This document shows positions 24,001-37,700 of a stretch of 64,000 bases of DNA, one piece after another. Origin of the DNA: Hydractinia symbiolongicarpus. Lineage: Eukaryota; Cnidaria; Hydrozoa; Anthoathecata; Hydractiniidae. The notes under the pieces are model-generated. The model saw only the letters and a program-made list of their open reading frames with translations, was not told the origin of the DNA and did not search any database. The stretch lies in assembly GCF_029227915.1 (NCBI RefSeq), contig NC_079879.1, positions 4,898,001-4,962,000 on the forward strand, written 5' to 3'. The position numbers were made by a program, and so were the translations under genes. Numbering within the stretch: the first letter of the stretch is position 1; each line of letters starts with the position of its first letter.

Positions 24001-25905
24001 ATGGGTTTTCCTGTAAGTATTGTTTCTGGCGACCTTTAATGTTGAAATTCCTTCAAAATATTTTACACTACATGTTTTCATGTTCTAAATTTCTCGTTTG
24101 CTTGGAGACATAAAATGTTTATCCTCTTCTTATTATAGAAAGCTGGCGTGGAGAAGTTTAAATGTTTTCAATTTGCAAAGGCTTTGGAAAGCATAGGTAA
24201 GAAATGAATTATGTTTTCTTCGAAAGCTGATGTGAATTTGACTTTCGTGTTAATGAATTAAGTGTGTTGATTCGGGCTTGATTTTTATGACTAAGAAGAA
24301 GACTACAATTTCGGACGTAACTTATTGGAAAACAGGATTTCAAAGTTCGTTCCATAAGTAATTAAAAGCATTGTATCTATAAAAAATATACGCACTACCG
24401 TGGTGGCCCGCCTCTTTTAAAATCCTCTTAGCCCTCTTTTTGAAAACTTCCTTTAAACTCCAAGCCTTCTATTGTCCTCTAAAAAGATGAAAATGTGACC
24501 AAATCTCCTTTTTTTCCTATATTATTTTCAGCTACGCTGATAATAGTTTGATAAATTTACTATTATGTTACAGAGTTTTCCATTTCTTCTAGTGATATAA
24601 ACTGTTAGTTCTATCCTTCAATTCTTGTAAATCTTAAACATATTTGTTAATGACGCCATAATTGATGAAATTAGGAAAACCTAAGAATTAAAAAAGTTAA
24701 TCCTGGTAAAGTTCTTTATTTTTTAAAATCCTCAAAAACCATGCTACTAACTTGGCAATGACCACAAATGAACTTGGTTATTTAGTTAGTTTCAAATTCT
24801 TAACCCATATTAATTTTTGTTGACATTAACATGCTCCGCTTCTACGATTTTTCGACCTAAGCGGGCCGTCACATGGATTAATCGGTGAAGCCTCCAGTAG
24901 CGCATTTTTGATGCTGTGAAACTGGTCTGCACATAGGCTTTCCCATCAGCTGCAGAGTTTTTGCACGGCTATTCTGTTTGGCCATTTCGAAAATCAGTGG
25001 TAAAAAATCGAGCTTTTCCAATAATGTTACATCCAGGATTGTAGTGGTTGTGTATACGCTTTTTGTTTGTGATTTCATTCTGGTTGTTGTATCTCTCAGG
25101 AATTGAAAATCTGCACAGCCACGTGTTTGGAAGTAATGTTAAAAATTCTTTCGAGGATACAGAAGAAAATGACATTTCTGAAGTTCCCAATGAAAATAAA
25201 TTTGATGCAGAAACTAAACCAGTTGAAAGGCCACGAAGTAGAAATAGCGCCTCCAGCAGAATGGCTATAAATTTTACAAAATTAAGTAAGCCGACTAAGG
25301 AAGTGAAGAATGTTACAACACCTGCGGAGGAGGATTCAAGTTCAGAAACAAGCAGTGGTCCTGATATTGTCATCGAATCTGAAGAAGAGGTTTTTGACGT
25401 TTCATTAATAGAAGTTGAAACGGACGTGCAATGTAGCGAAGAAAAATCCTCAAATTCTAGTGAGGAAACAGAACAATGTTTTGTACCTATAGAACCTGAG
25501 ATGTATCAGCCAGAGAAGCTTCCAGTTGGGAGGGGGAGAGGATGCTTTACTCTACCAGCTTATAACAAGCAACGCAACAGACCTTATCAAAACACAACAG
25601 AAGTAGGTAGACAAGACAGACGACCGAATAAAGGTTTTTTCAAAGATAACCAAAGCAAAAAATGGACTAGTCGGGACAATGGATCATCTGATTGGCGATC
25701 TGCACCACGTGATAAAACTTTTAATCGATCTGATAATACAAAACTTCAAGCACGGTATCATCCAAAAGAAAAAGAAGGGGATGAAAAAACTACAAAATCT
25801 TCTACAAAGCTATCGTTTGGTACAGCGAAGCCAAAGTTTTGTCTTCGTTGCCAAGCCACGAACCATCTAGCAGATAACTGTCCAGTTATTAATCCATTCT
25901 TCTAA
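15076..25905 (+). CDS. Putative RNA-binding protein with RG motifs, MIF4G-like, SAM-like and CCHC knuckle domains, 15 exons, 711 aa
   Basis: Exons: 15076-15253, 17621-17643, 18271-18405, 19603-19669, 19967-20119, 20192-20262, 20597-20691, 20781-20844, 21221-21321, 21400-21471, 21992-22137, 22643-22767, 23031-23072, 24139-24196, 25100-25905. Phases close (2136 nt). Residues 1-60 hold FGRGRG and IGRGNG, possible methyl-arginine/Tudor-binding motifs. Residues about 113-355 are helical and fit a MIF4G-like fold, as in eIF4G and PAIP partners (RFCKLLGHVFVLPR, VVEECVERWTFPDE, VGKRVERFMWLIRESI). Residues about 393-445 fit a SAM-like domain (LLKEQDMDDLLQVFQEHNIQ, GVEKFKCFQFAKALESIG). The last exon is acidic/Ser-rich, then GRGRG and basic, and ends in a CX2CX4HX4C knuckle (C691, C694, H699, C704). 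The acceptor before exon 5 is weak. The orthologue is not recognised; a role in translation or germline RNA control is inferred from the domains only. Confidence 0.78.
15640..16140 (+). pseudogene. Decayed LINE copy with endonuclease and RT C-terminal pieces
   Basis: Near 15650-15800 the plus strand reads SVNVGTLKCRRGELVE, then VDLL and RFVKGKRARC, close to the start of an APE-type LINE endonuclease. From about 16020 it jumps to MRMVRWMYNASLRDRKSSDE and RSRLS, the RT C-terminal region also seen in the LINE at 6623-8337. The middle is deleted and stops occur, so it is dead. It lies in the first intron of the MIF4G-like gene. Confidence 0.7.
16150..16318. repeat. CACGA/TCGTG-rich palindromic block
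   Basis: About a dozen CACGA or TCGTG words in 170 bases. The main inverted pair is ACACGAACCACGAT, a three-base loop, then ATCGTGGTCTTCGTGT; a second is CGTGGCCACCACG. It sits between a LINE relic and a Tc1-like fragment. Either a MITE or a binding-site array; nothing decides it. Confidence 0.55.
16774..17040 (+). pseudogene. Tc1/mariner-type transposase N-terminal fragment
   Basis: The frame reads QRILNLKQKRMTYTQISKII, then GKKISRQTISKIVRRFNET, a paired-type helix-turn-helix as at the start of Tc1/mariner transposases. After about residue 85 the frame turns into unrelated hydrophobic sequence (to 17316), and no DDE catalytic domain follows. A truncated, inactive copy in the first intron of the MIF4G-like gene. 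Confidence 0.65.
17860..18118 (-). repeat. tRNA-derived SINE, full-length-looking
   Basis: On the minus strand from about 18113: head GGCGCGTGGCCTTGTGGTTA (A box TGGCCTTGTGG), then B box GGTTCGGTCC. A body follows with GGGTCAACCCATGCCATGTG and AGGAAAATTGGGTAG, then GGACCTACATTGATAACAGG, GGCTATATCCTGAATAAATA and an (ATT)-rich tail. The tail resembles that of the SINE at 14640-14956. Body fragments without head lie at 6255-6345 and 8583-8680. Confidence 0.8.
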
Positions 25906-28618
25906 TCTTTATATTATATACCTTTTATCTTTTTTTTTATCTTGTAGGTAGGATAGTTCAACTAATTATTTTTAAATTTGTACTGTACTGATGAACTAGG
26001 AATCCACTATGTAATTTAACGCCAATTTTACAATGGCGTACTTTACTTGTCTTGGGTTTTGAAGGTTTCTTTTTTAAACTATTAAATTATTTTAAATAGT
26101 AACATATTTTACATATTATTAGTTTATTTATTTGATATTATATATATAGTGTATGTTGCGGGGAAAGAGGGGAATGTTGAGGGACAAGATTGTATGTTGA
26201 GGGACAAGAAGAAAAGAAAACGAAAGCGCGAACTCAGAGGGTCAGGTTCTTGCATCGAGAACTTTTAATTTCATTACAGATCTAAGTTTAAGAAACCTAG
26301 CTGTAGAGGTTCGTGATGCTTTTTTGTATACTTTTCCAAATATCTGTTAAAAACGGTGCACTTTTCTCAAAAGAAACTTGTTTCTACGTAACTGTTTTAA
26401 ATCTGCAAGATTTTTAAACACATTACTAATCATATCTTCACTTAAGGATTCCTCTAAAACCTGAATTTTTTTAATTATTTTTGTATTGATTATGTGAAGG
26501 CTCGTTTTAAAACTGTTTTGACAGAATACACTATGAAATTTCAAAATTGCCAGTTAAGCTTTCAAACTTGGGATGGTGCTGGAACTTAAAATTTTACACG
26601 GTGGGTCGCATGGTACATATTTTCCAAACGAAATAACATTATCTAATATATTATCTTTTGTATATTTTTTGGCGTATAGTTTTCGCAAAAATGATTTTCT
26701 AGTTTTTCATAAATCATATGTACCAACCCTGTGATATTCCCTCTTTTGTTCCGTCACTTTTAGACATACTCAAATTGAAGTCAGCGAAGATGTGTTGTTG
26801 GGTTTTACTGAGAGATTATGAATTTACTGTTACTTCCAGATCGCGGGATACGTGGTGCCATAGTCACAAGAAACTATTATGACTATGGTGGTGCAAAAAC
26901 TTTATATTTGGTCACACTTTAGAATTCTTCGATGTTTTTAGCAAAAAAGGACATAATTTAACTTATAATATATGTGCACTTATTCAACCCATAAGGACAA
27001 ATCCCGCAACATACGGACGAAAATAGGGCATAAACAGATTTAGATTGTTATAAAAAGGACGCCAGCAATAGCTTGGTGCTCATACAAAGAAATTTGTTTG
27101 TTCGTTGTTTGACTATTATGTACAGCTTGAAACACTAACCAAAATAATATAATATCGCTACCGTTGACCTTCCACCAAATATACTGCCATCGCTAGAAAT
27201 TACCATTGTACTCATCAAGAAAGCAAACTGCAATTTCTATTCAAAAGGCCAGGTAGAAAGCTTGTAAAATCTGCTAGTTGCACTTCTCCCGCTGGGCATA
27301 ATTCGCGTAAGAGTTTCGATCTATCCAAATAACTGAAATTCTTAATGAACTCTGAACAGGTCACTTTTGTGAGTCAGCTTTATTGGTATACACATGTTCT
27401 GATTAATAGTTTCGTAGTTGTTTCGATGTTAATGTCAAAGAACTCTGGAGTCGAAAGAGAGGTGCATGTCTTGTTGGTTTTATAGTATCGCAAAAATTTT
27501 AAATCAACAAATATGCAAATTATTCTAAAAAAATATTTTTTCTCAAATCTTTGCGCAAAATACCTACATGATTAAATAGAATTTCCATTTTTTCTGGGCT
27601 TTTTCAGGTGCTTTAGTACTAAAGCCCTTCCCCTCTGTAACTTTGGACGCAAATTTGGCAAATATGCACCTTCATAGTCTTTCATTTATCTAGAATCTGA
27701 CATCAGGAGAAATTTGATGCCACTACTAGGCAGAAAGCTATAAAAAAAACACAAAGTATACACAGGGAAAGATTAAAATTCCACTTGCCTAGACATTGTA
27801 TTCGAAGAATTACAGGGTAGAGACGCACGAGCAGTGCGCGAAGTAAAAATTACTGTGACGATTAGGAACCTTAACCATTAAGCACGAGATTTAGACGAGA
27901 GCCCATTGTTCCGTAAGTCGATGCAAACCTCCGAGCAGTCCACGGAAGTATATCCATAGAAATATATTCAAAGTGATTTACGATTCAACGATATATAGTA
28001 CACAGTGACATTTTCTGTGAACCAGTAACTTCTCCCAATGTTGGTTTATTTACGTTAGAATCTGAGACAGCAAAAGATGTAAACATTCCCAAACACCAAC
28101 GTTGTTTTGCAAAAATCACGTTACAAATATTACAAGACTTTTAAAAACAATTTACAAACTTGAATTCAAGATAAGATTGCCATAAATAGGGACGCTATTA
28201 TATACAAAAAATGGTGCTTTTTTACATATGTTAAAATATATAACTACAAAGAATCACGTTCACATTATATAAATACGAAGATTCGCTAAAATATTTACCA
28301 AAAGTAAATTATAAATACACCTTTACCAATATGAAATCCTTACAATACGGGAGTGAAGAAAGCGTAGGAGTATACAGAACACGTTGTTATAACGGATAAC
28401 GTATCGTGTTTCTTTTGAATTTCATTAGTAGCCGTAAAAAAATTTCATTTGAACTAAGTGCAAACAAGGTTAAATATTTACGTGCGCAAAAAATTGTTCC
28501 CAATACGACGTAAAATAACAGTTATATAAATGCGTTAGTGTCTTCCAAAAAATATAATAAAAAATTAATCGTTAAATCAATTTTAAAAATACCGGAGAAA
28601 AAAAATACATCCAAAATA
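25906..28618. other. Intergenic region between convergent genes; no gene seen
   Basis: Holds the 3' UTRs of two convergent genes. ATTAAA at 26081-26086 could serve the plus-strand gene. TGTTGAGGGACAAGA occurs twice in a row near 26175-26210. An inverted pair around CACCATAGTC/GACTATGGTG lies near 26850-26890. Open frames are short and without motif. Confidence 0.5.
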
Positions 28619-28624
28619 TTTATT
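28619..28624 (-). promoter_or_regulatory. Poly(A) signal of the CH/spectrin-repeat gene
   Basis: AATAAA on the minus strand, about 150 bases past the stop codon at 28772. Confidence 0.5.
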
Positions 28625-28771
28625 TAAGAGTAAAACTTCGTAAATTTTTTTCTAAAGAAAACAAAAATAAACAACAGTGCTGCAGGTCTAGTATTTTTTA
28701 ACGCGCACAATATTTTTTCTCTGCGAAAGAATACAAAAGTAACGTATGATGTGCATGCGCTTACTAGTTTT

Positions 28772-31700
28772 CTACCTATAAAATACTCTCTTATAAAACC
28801 ATCTTAAGTAAGGTGGCTTATCAGCTAGGTATTTGATTTTTAACAACCCATTCGTCACTCTATCAAAATCGCTATTTAATAACGTCATGTCGTCGACAGT
28901 AAAGTGCGATTTTGTATCGTTATCTTCCGACAGTTGGGTATATGATGCGTTAGCCGACGTCAGAAGTATGTCCATGTTCCCTATCTCGTCTACTTTGGTC
29001 TAAAGAAATGGCGTTGTAAAAATGTACAAGTAATGACATGCTTCAGTAACTCTGAAAAGGAAGGTGAAAGAAGAATGTGGTTTGTGGTTCCAGTGTTGAC
29101 TTCAAAATACGAACAATGCTCCTTTAAAAAAGCTGAGGCAGAGTACTGGTAATTTTTTTGTGTTTTTTACTACATTATACATTTTCAAGGTTTTAAAGCA
29201 CAGACACACATATTCAGTTTACCAACATACATCAAAAACATCCAAGAAAAGTTTGAAAAAGGATCAAACATAACAGCGAGTATACTACCAGACAAAAAAA
29301 TTATTTTGAAAAAAAAATAGATCTGAAGGTTGAGCTTTTTCTCTCCAAAATGATGGATAGAGAAGGGTTTTTTAATGTCCAGCATACAACAACGGCTACC
29401 AACTATTTTAAAAATGAAGAGAAGTTGGGAGAAAATTATTGGTCCCGGACACGTAAAATTAGGAGCACATGGAATGCACTGAAACTTAAATAACACAAAC
29501 TTATCAAAAGAGTTTTGTGGAATAACATCACACCTGCAAGTTTGGCAGTAGAGGTTCATTTTTCTCATCAATGTTATTATCTTTAAATTCTTTCAGCACC
29601 TCATTCACATCAATTATCCACTGACGTAGTGTTTTATTGTGTTCTTCCAATTTCTTCAGTTTCTCTTGAGATGATTTAAGCTGAAAAAAAGTATCAAGAA
29701 CTGTTCATATCAAATTTTTAAAACTATATCAGGATGCTATAATCGCTCGTTTACCGTCATGTTACAGTAACAATCTTTTTATTTAAAAATGAAACATTTT
29801 TTTCGTGATACCCTTTTCTCTGTTATTTTCAGTGTTTTTAACTCGACATCCCAGCCTCATATTTTTATAAAACATATTTATAAACGAAAAAATATGTGTA
29901 ACACGTGTAGAGAGACGTAAGGTAAGATATTGAAAAACGTGGGTATGAATTAAACTCGATATAAAATATATAACAATCTCGGATACAGGATTATTGGAGA
30001 GGTGCTATTATTTTTTCAAAAAGGCGAGTTATGATTGTGACTTGAACACATTCGGAAAGGGTGTACAAAGTGAAAGGATTTTCTAACATATGGGCGAATT
30101 TTAATGACAGAGCAAAAGAAAAGGGGTTTAAACTCGTATTTTTACAGTAAACTTCGGACAAAGGACATCACAAGGTAATATACCTTAGTTCCGTTTTCAA
30201 TACTTTGTTTCAACACATTATTCCAGGACGCGTGAATGTCAGCTACTTCTGACAAGATATTGTATGACACAGGTCCGTCCATGCCGATAATATCAAGAAG
30301 CTTGTTCGCAATATCTGTCAATTTACCAACGTGCGATTTTCGTAGTTCCATACTTTGCATAACATTCTGAATAAATAAAAACATTTTTTTCTTAAACCAA
30401 GTGCAATAAAAATATCGCTTCCTCCAAGAAATGTTTTAACTTTCAACTGTGGCGTTTAATATAGGGCGCCGTCTATTGTAGGGCGTAGAGCGCTTGGAGA
30501 TATATTTTTTAAACACTGCGGTGTTTAAAAATATATACGCTACTTACATTTAAAGCTTTGTCATGGTTCACAACACTTTGCTGATCGTTCAAGTCTAGTT
30601 GATTCCATGTTTGCATCTGCTTCTCGTTATCACGCATGTATTCGGATAAATCTGACTCATTCCTTCTGTATTCATCCCACAAATCTTGCGCTTTTCCAAG
30701 AGCTTTCTTGCGTTGCTGCACCCAATCATCTATCACTTGCCACTCTTCTTTGGCAGCTACAATATCTGCTTTTGAAGTTTCAGGCATCATGTCGTACACA
30801 TCGGGATTTTCCTCTGCACCGAAGATTCCACAAGACTTGTCTGAAGCTTGCTGTTCAATTACCTAAAAATGCGAAATAAAGATGTCTATGGCTTCTGTTT
30901 GTTCGTTTTGTTGTCCATTTTTAGATCTAATTTTTGGATTATTGGTTATTGGGAAAATGCCGGTCAAAAATTACATTATTTTTCGAGAGTGACGAATTAC
31001 ATATTGAATATTCATTCTAAAAATTTGGCCAACCAATTACCGTTAAATGACTAAAAAAAAAATGTAAAACAATTTTTTTTTAAAATATGGGTGACGAAAA
31101 TTTTGTCCGTTATTTTTTTCTGATAAAGTAATCCCCATACAACAAACACTTTAACAATTTCAGTGCAATATTCTGCAGAAAGAGGTCGAAATTTTTCCCG
31201 TAATTCTTAATTATTGTCAACAGTTTCACAATTTCAATTTCACTGAATTAACATACCGTTAGCTCATGCAATTGCTTTTTAATGGCTTCCAACTCAGGTC
31301 CGATTTCATTACTTTCCAAACTTCGTTTTTGAACAGTGGGTAGCCAACCACGAAACTCGTCAAGTTTCTTCAAAATGAAATCATTAATTGTTCGTTCAGT
31401 TCTAAACAGAAAATTTTTATTTTTTTTCTCCTTCTCACGAAACAAAGAAATTTAGCAGATGTGTACACTAACGGTCACCCATGTTTTTTTAACCTAAAAT
31501 GTTGAGTAGACATTTTCATATTTATCCATAAACACGTGCGCACTTATGGGGAGATGGGGGTCAGGCGGGGAATTTTAGTGATATATGCGTACGAACGCAA
31601 GAGAGGGGTCAGGCAAAAAGGGTACAGAGGGGGGGAAGGGGTCCGGAAAAAGAGAACTTAGTAATAACCAATGCCATTACTGTAACAATGAACTCATTTT

Positions 31701-34700
31701 TTTTACGTACTCTTTCTCTTGCAAAGAAATATTTTCAGACACTTCCATACTATTTTGTAGCAAACTGGAACTCAATTGTTTAACAGACTCGCAATCTGAC
31801 GACGCCATGATACCAGCCGCATCAAGTTGATTGACTTCTTTATTTAGTGCGGTCAAATCTGATGTCAGTGTGTTCAACTTGTCCTTGTCATTCTACAAAA
31901 TCAAAACGGTGAATCTTGTTACAGACAGAGCTGACAGGATGTTGTGAGATTGTAGTAAACATAACGTGAGGAATGCTTAAATGTAAAAAACATTCACTCG
32001 GTTTTACAGAGTTAATTATAACAAAATTCCTCAAGGTTTTAATTAAAACGACTTCAATTTTCTAAGCATCGGTATTACCAAGTAATACGGCTTCATTAAA
32101 TCAATTCAAAATAGACCTCAAATCCAAATTAGAATATTTATTTTGAGATTTCTGTAAAACTGACGCCAAGAAAACATATTGGTTCACCTTAATATTAAGC
32201 AACGCATTTGAAACATCATTAAAATGTTTAAAATCTTTCTGCTGAGAATTTTCGGATTTTTCTGTACATTTTTTCATCTCTTCTTCATTCTGGCGCAACT
32301 GTTGTTTTATAATGTGCATTGACACAGCATAAGCACTAAAAAAAATGTTCTTTCAACAAAAAAATCGAACAACACAAGCCGTCTAACTTTCCCCTGAAAA
32401 TCATAACACTTCTATAAGATACAGCAATAGTGAGATAACTAACTTTTTTGTTTACCTTTGCAGAATTTATATCTTAATAGTGGTTAACCCGTGCAAAAAT
32501 ACAGCAAATGTAAGACTAAACATCCCATGGCTAGATAACTATCTGATCTTATCAACCTTCGTATCCATAACAAAGCTACACCCCTCTCTGCTTGGTAAGA
32601 TTTGATGATTTTTTTTTCTGACCATGACAGATCGATCACCAGTATAAGTTCTCCTCCAACATACTTTTTTTACAATATTTAAATTTTTATTTAAAATCCT
32701 TCACGCGATCATAATGGAATACACACCTGTTAAAGTTCAATTTCGTTTCATTTCGTATCTCTTCCACGGGTTTCAAAGCATCGTTAATAATACCGGCGAT
32801 TTTAACCTGATCTTCCGCTGCTAAAATCTCATAGGCTGAAACCTCTTCTGCATACTTTTCTAAATCATCCAGCTTGAAATGTTCACTTTTTAATTCATTT
32901 GACAGTCGCTAAAAAATGAAATTATGAATTCCGTACGTAAGATTTTCTCACAATTCAAAATTTCCAGACAAACAATTTGATTATGCAATTCCTTTTTTTC
33001 TGTGAAAAGCATTTGCAAGCAAGATACAAAGATTCATCACTCGTTAAATATATACAGTTCAAACCTGTTGACTCGTCAAAAAATCACGCAAAACAGCAAG
33101 ATCTTTTTCGTCAGTACTAAATGACAGATTATCTTTAGAAAGTTCGTCCACTCTGTTTTTGCTTTTATCTGCTTCTTCTTTGAAATAATTTACAATTTTT
33201 TCTTTTGAACTAAATAAATAATCAAAAGGAAAATCATATCAAGGTAAAACTTCAGGTATAAAACATTTTAAGATCAAAATAGATGGGTCATATCGCAAAC
33301 GCATGTCAGAGAAAAAATTTATTTTAAATTGCTATTAAATTCCTAACCATCACTCTGGCTGAAAGTCGGTTTCTGTAATTTTTTTTACAGAGCAACTGTA
33401 TACAGACAAAGTATACAAACCTGGATTTAACATCTCTTATTTGTTTCAACGACTCTTCAAAATCTGTTTGCAACACATCAGCACTCTCACATAACAATTG
33501 TTGTTCATCTGCAGCGAACACTGTCATCTCATTTACTGCTACCACATTCTGAGACAGCTTCTTGATAGGTGGTTTCAATTTTGTAAGTTCATTGTCCAAT
33601 TCCTGGAACAAAACAATATGTTCAAATATGATGCCCATTTAAAAAGTTAGTAAGCATACCTTTTCCTGTTTATTTCAATATTATAAAGAAGACCCCCAAA
33701 ACAACCTTATAAAAGCAATCCACAATGCTTTTGTCTTGAACCTTTTTTTCTTAATTTTTACTAGTCATGTTGTACAGAATTTAAGCAAAACAACCAAAAC
33801 TTCAATGGACTTACCTGAATTTAAAATATAAGAAAAAAACTAATAATCCAATCCTCAAAAAAGTTCGAAAATCCGTTCAAACTATTTGACTTATTTTGCC
33901 AACGAATTCGCCATAATTGTTCCAAGAAAAAAATCTCAAAAAACGCATTTCGTCGCATTTAAGGGTTAATGTTCTCTATCTTTATAAAAAAAAAATCAGA
34001 ATGAACTAACGAACCAATCCTGAGAAATGTCCTAAAAAACATATTTTCGGATCGTTTTTGCTCCTTTTGCGCATAAATCCGCCATTTTTGAGCTGATAAG
34101 ATTTTTTCTCGGAAAACTGACTTCGTCACATTCGAGGTGATCCAATTTTGAGAAAAGCTGATAACGGATGGACACAGGTCATTTTAGAAGACCTCACATG
34201 TACCATGTCCACAAATTAAACAAAATCAACATACAGAAAGGCGTTTACAGTCGTTCAACATTTCTTGTTTGTCGAATTCCGTGTTCTGCATTGTAGATAA
34301 AGTTTCTTTCACCAGTGACAACGAGCGTTCGATTTGCGCTCGATTCTCATCTAAGTTCGAATTTATCAGATCATACAAGCTGAAAGAAAGACACGAAAAA
34401 ATAATTTTTGCAAGTGCAGGTACAGAAAAACGAAACATTCAAGTTATTTGATGGTCATTATTCTACCCGTTGGTTTTCTATCTTTCTTATCGACAAACCT
34501 TTTAAATTGTGAATCAATACGATCAATGATTTGACTCCATTCATCTGTCAATTCTTTCACACTTTCAATCACAGCTGCTTTCTTTTCTTCCACTGTTCCG
34601 TCAGCTTCTTCTCTATTTTGGAGTTCCACTGCCTTCTGCTGAAATTTGTCCAATTCTGGACCACGGGAATCCAAGTCTGCTGACAATTTCTAAAAAGTAG

Positions 34701-37700
34701 AAACAAGTACATCACATATGGCGCCTTGCAAGATGAAAGAGCTATCGGGAATACAATTTAATAAAATAGGACATAGCGTTTAAATTTAATAAAATAGGAA
34801 ATTTTATCTAAAGGAGTTCATTATAGGTTGAACATCGATAAAAAATTATTGCTTTTTAGATGAGTTTGCGTTGCAAGACAAGATTTTTGTACAGTACAAG
34901 CATTGTCACAAATAAACATAACATCACTAAAAAGGACATGGACTTCCTACCTTTAATCCCTGTTCTTTTTGGTGCAAATCAGTGAAGTCATTTCTTTTTG
35001 TGGAGTCACTAATTGCGTTCAGTTGCTGATTTGCTAAATCCAACCAGTTTCTGAAGACAGTGAGATCATGAAGCATGTTGTCCATCCCATTAACTGAGTC
35101 CTTGACTTGCTGATTCAGTTGCTCTTGCGATCTAATGCAAAATTTTAACTGTTAAAACTCTGAGGTTTCAAAACTGTGGTATTCTTATACATATCCCTTA
35201 TTTTTATTTTTCTATTCTAATACAAGTTTTGTTTAAAATTTTTTTAAAAAAACTTTTAAATTATCGAACAGCTGTTTTTTTCTTTGTAGACAAATAAAAT
35301 CTATTTCACTGTATTCACACAAAAGGAACTCACCTATCCATTCCATCATTTAATTTTTGCTCCAAGGAACTCCACTGATCTTCCACTAAAGTGATCTCCA
35401 TCTCAATGTTACTCTCTTCTCCCAGTAACTTCTGATTAGTTGAAATATCTTTCCCCTGTGCTAACAACTTATTTTTCTTTGGTTGCATTTTTTTAAGCTC
35501 TTCTTTTGTTTTCTAAAAACACAAATTGAATGTATTTTAATTGTTGAGATTTACACTGTATCAAATTTCAAAAAAACACATCCAGTACTTGTTGCATAAG
35601 AACAAGTACTGGACAAGTAAATAATATGCTGACAGAGATTGCAAATACTGTCAAACAGTCAAATACTTGTCTCTCAACATTTCAAAGTATATATTTTCGT
35701 TCCAAAGCCTCTTTACACGATAAATAAACTAATTATGCAACTTTTTTTTTTTTTAAATTATAAAGTTTTTATGGACATATATTCTATCACTGTGAATGCA
35801 TGACAGTTCTAATTCGCCATGTTTAGAAAACTCTGAAGTACACGAAACAGTAATTTTGTTGTTAGTGTTCATTGTAAAAAGTAAACAACAAAACCAAAAT
35901 TTTGGACAAAATATTTGAAAGATAAAGGATCAAATTTCAAAACTGGTCCTCAAAAGTACTTATGAAGACACTCTTGATATAAAACAAGCACATTTTAATT
36001 TTTTTAATGTTCACAGTGGACATAGGATGTAAAACCTAGCACCTTATTTGGTTAGATTCACAGCGATAATTGGTTTTAATTGTTGCTGACATCAGTATGG
36101 TCCCTTTTCCCAACTTCACTATGTTTTGTCCAAAAAGCTTTTTAAAACTTCATTTTGAACGCTGTGCATCTGACCTACGTGTCAGATTTCTCATATTTTC
36201 TAGTCCAAAATTGCTTCGTACCTGGTATTGTGCAATAAGTGATTTTAAATTTTGTTGGTCATTTGAGTCTTTTTCGAAACTTGAAACATCTTGTTCAACT
36301 TTGAGCAACCAATTAATCATATCAGTTAGTTTCTTATGCCAATCTTGAAACTTTTGGAGGTGAAGTTCCTTTTCTTTTCTTCGTTCAGCTTCTTTTTCTT
36401 TTTCCATTTCTTCTTTTTCTTGTAATCTTGAATAAGAATTATTTACACATCGAAATAAGCCATAGATAATTGGAAACAGACGGTTTGGAGAAAGAGAGAG
36501 TTAACATTTACACATCTCAGATAGTCACAAGAAGACAACAGTAAAAACTCCTATTGCATATAAATCGCATACAAAAAGTTGTATTGAATCTTGATAATAC
36601 ATCATCTAAAACTAACCTGTCAATTCCATTACGCAATCTTCGTTCCAGTGTACTCCACTTATCATCCACTAAATTCATCTCCATTTGTAAGTTATCATCA
36701 TTTTTATTGGTTAAAATTCTCTTCCCTTTCACCAGCAATGAAGTTTTCTCTGGCTCGCGTTTTTTGAATCCTTCTTTCATTTTCTAAACAAAAAAAACAA
36801 AATAGGTAAAAAATGCGAACAATGCTGACATCAGCCTTTCTGACTTACGCCGCCACTCTTGCAACTTAAGTCGCCAATTCTTTGTCACAGTAAAAATTTG
36901 AATTAGAAAAATCTGTCATGATCTACTATTTTTTTTTAAATACATCAAGCTTAACACAATAACCTGACTGGTTTCTCTAAATTCTTGTTTGTTTCGTGCT
37001 ATTTCTCTGCTTATTGGTAGGTTCGGTTTTAAGTTCCCTGCATTTAATAAATGTAAGCCAAAATACAACTAACCTGATAATCATCAATCAATATTTTCAA
37101 GTTTTCAGCATTTTCAGATTTATTTTCGTAACTACCAACTTTCTGCTCAGCTTGCAGCAACCAGTCAATCATTTCAGAAAGGTTTTGATGCCACGCTTGA
37201 AATTCAAGTTCCTGACTTTCCTTTTGTTTTTTGTTATCATCTTCCCTTTGCTTTTCTAATTCTTCTCTTCTTTGTAGTCTAAAATACCAAATTCTTATCA
37301 AATTGATACTCAGATGTAAAATATTGAAAATTTTAAATTAATTTGTACTACTAACATGTCAGCCAAAAACTTTTTTTCACAAATTGAATGATTGATAAAA
37401 TATATAACATGTGTTTTCACAGTATATGTCAACTCTGTTACAAACTTTGTCTTACAACCACCCTTGCTACAACCCCGGGAATAAATCAGTGCAAAGGACG
37501 ATGGAATTGCGAAGATCTTAACAACAAGCAATTGAGAATGGTACTCCTATATAAGCACTCTGAACTTGTCACAGCAAACTCAACATTTAGGATTTTAGAT
37601 TGTTTGATTAGATCTAATATCCTAAATGGTTTTAATTTTTGCTGACATTAATACACCATTAATTCCCTGACTCTGGCAGGTGGTAAATATTTGACGTTAT

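Noticed and set aside
24878-25373. Minus-strand frames opposite the last exon of the MIF4G-like gene
   Set aside because: The plus strand carries the intact acidic/RG/zinc-knuckle frame; the minus frames are its shadow.
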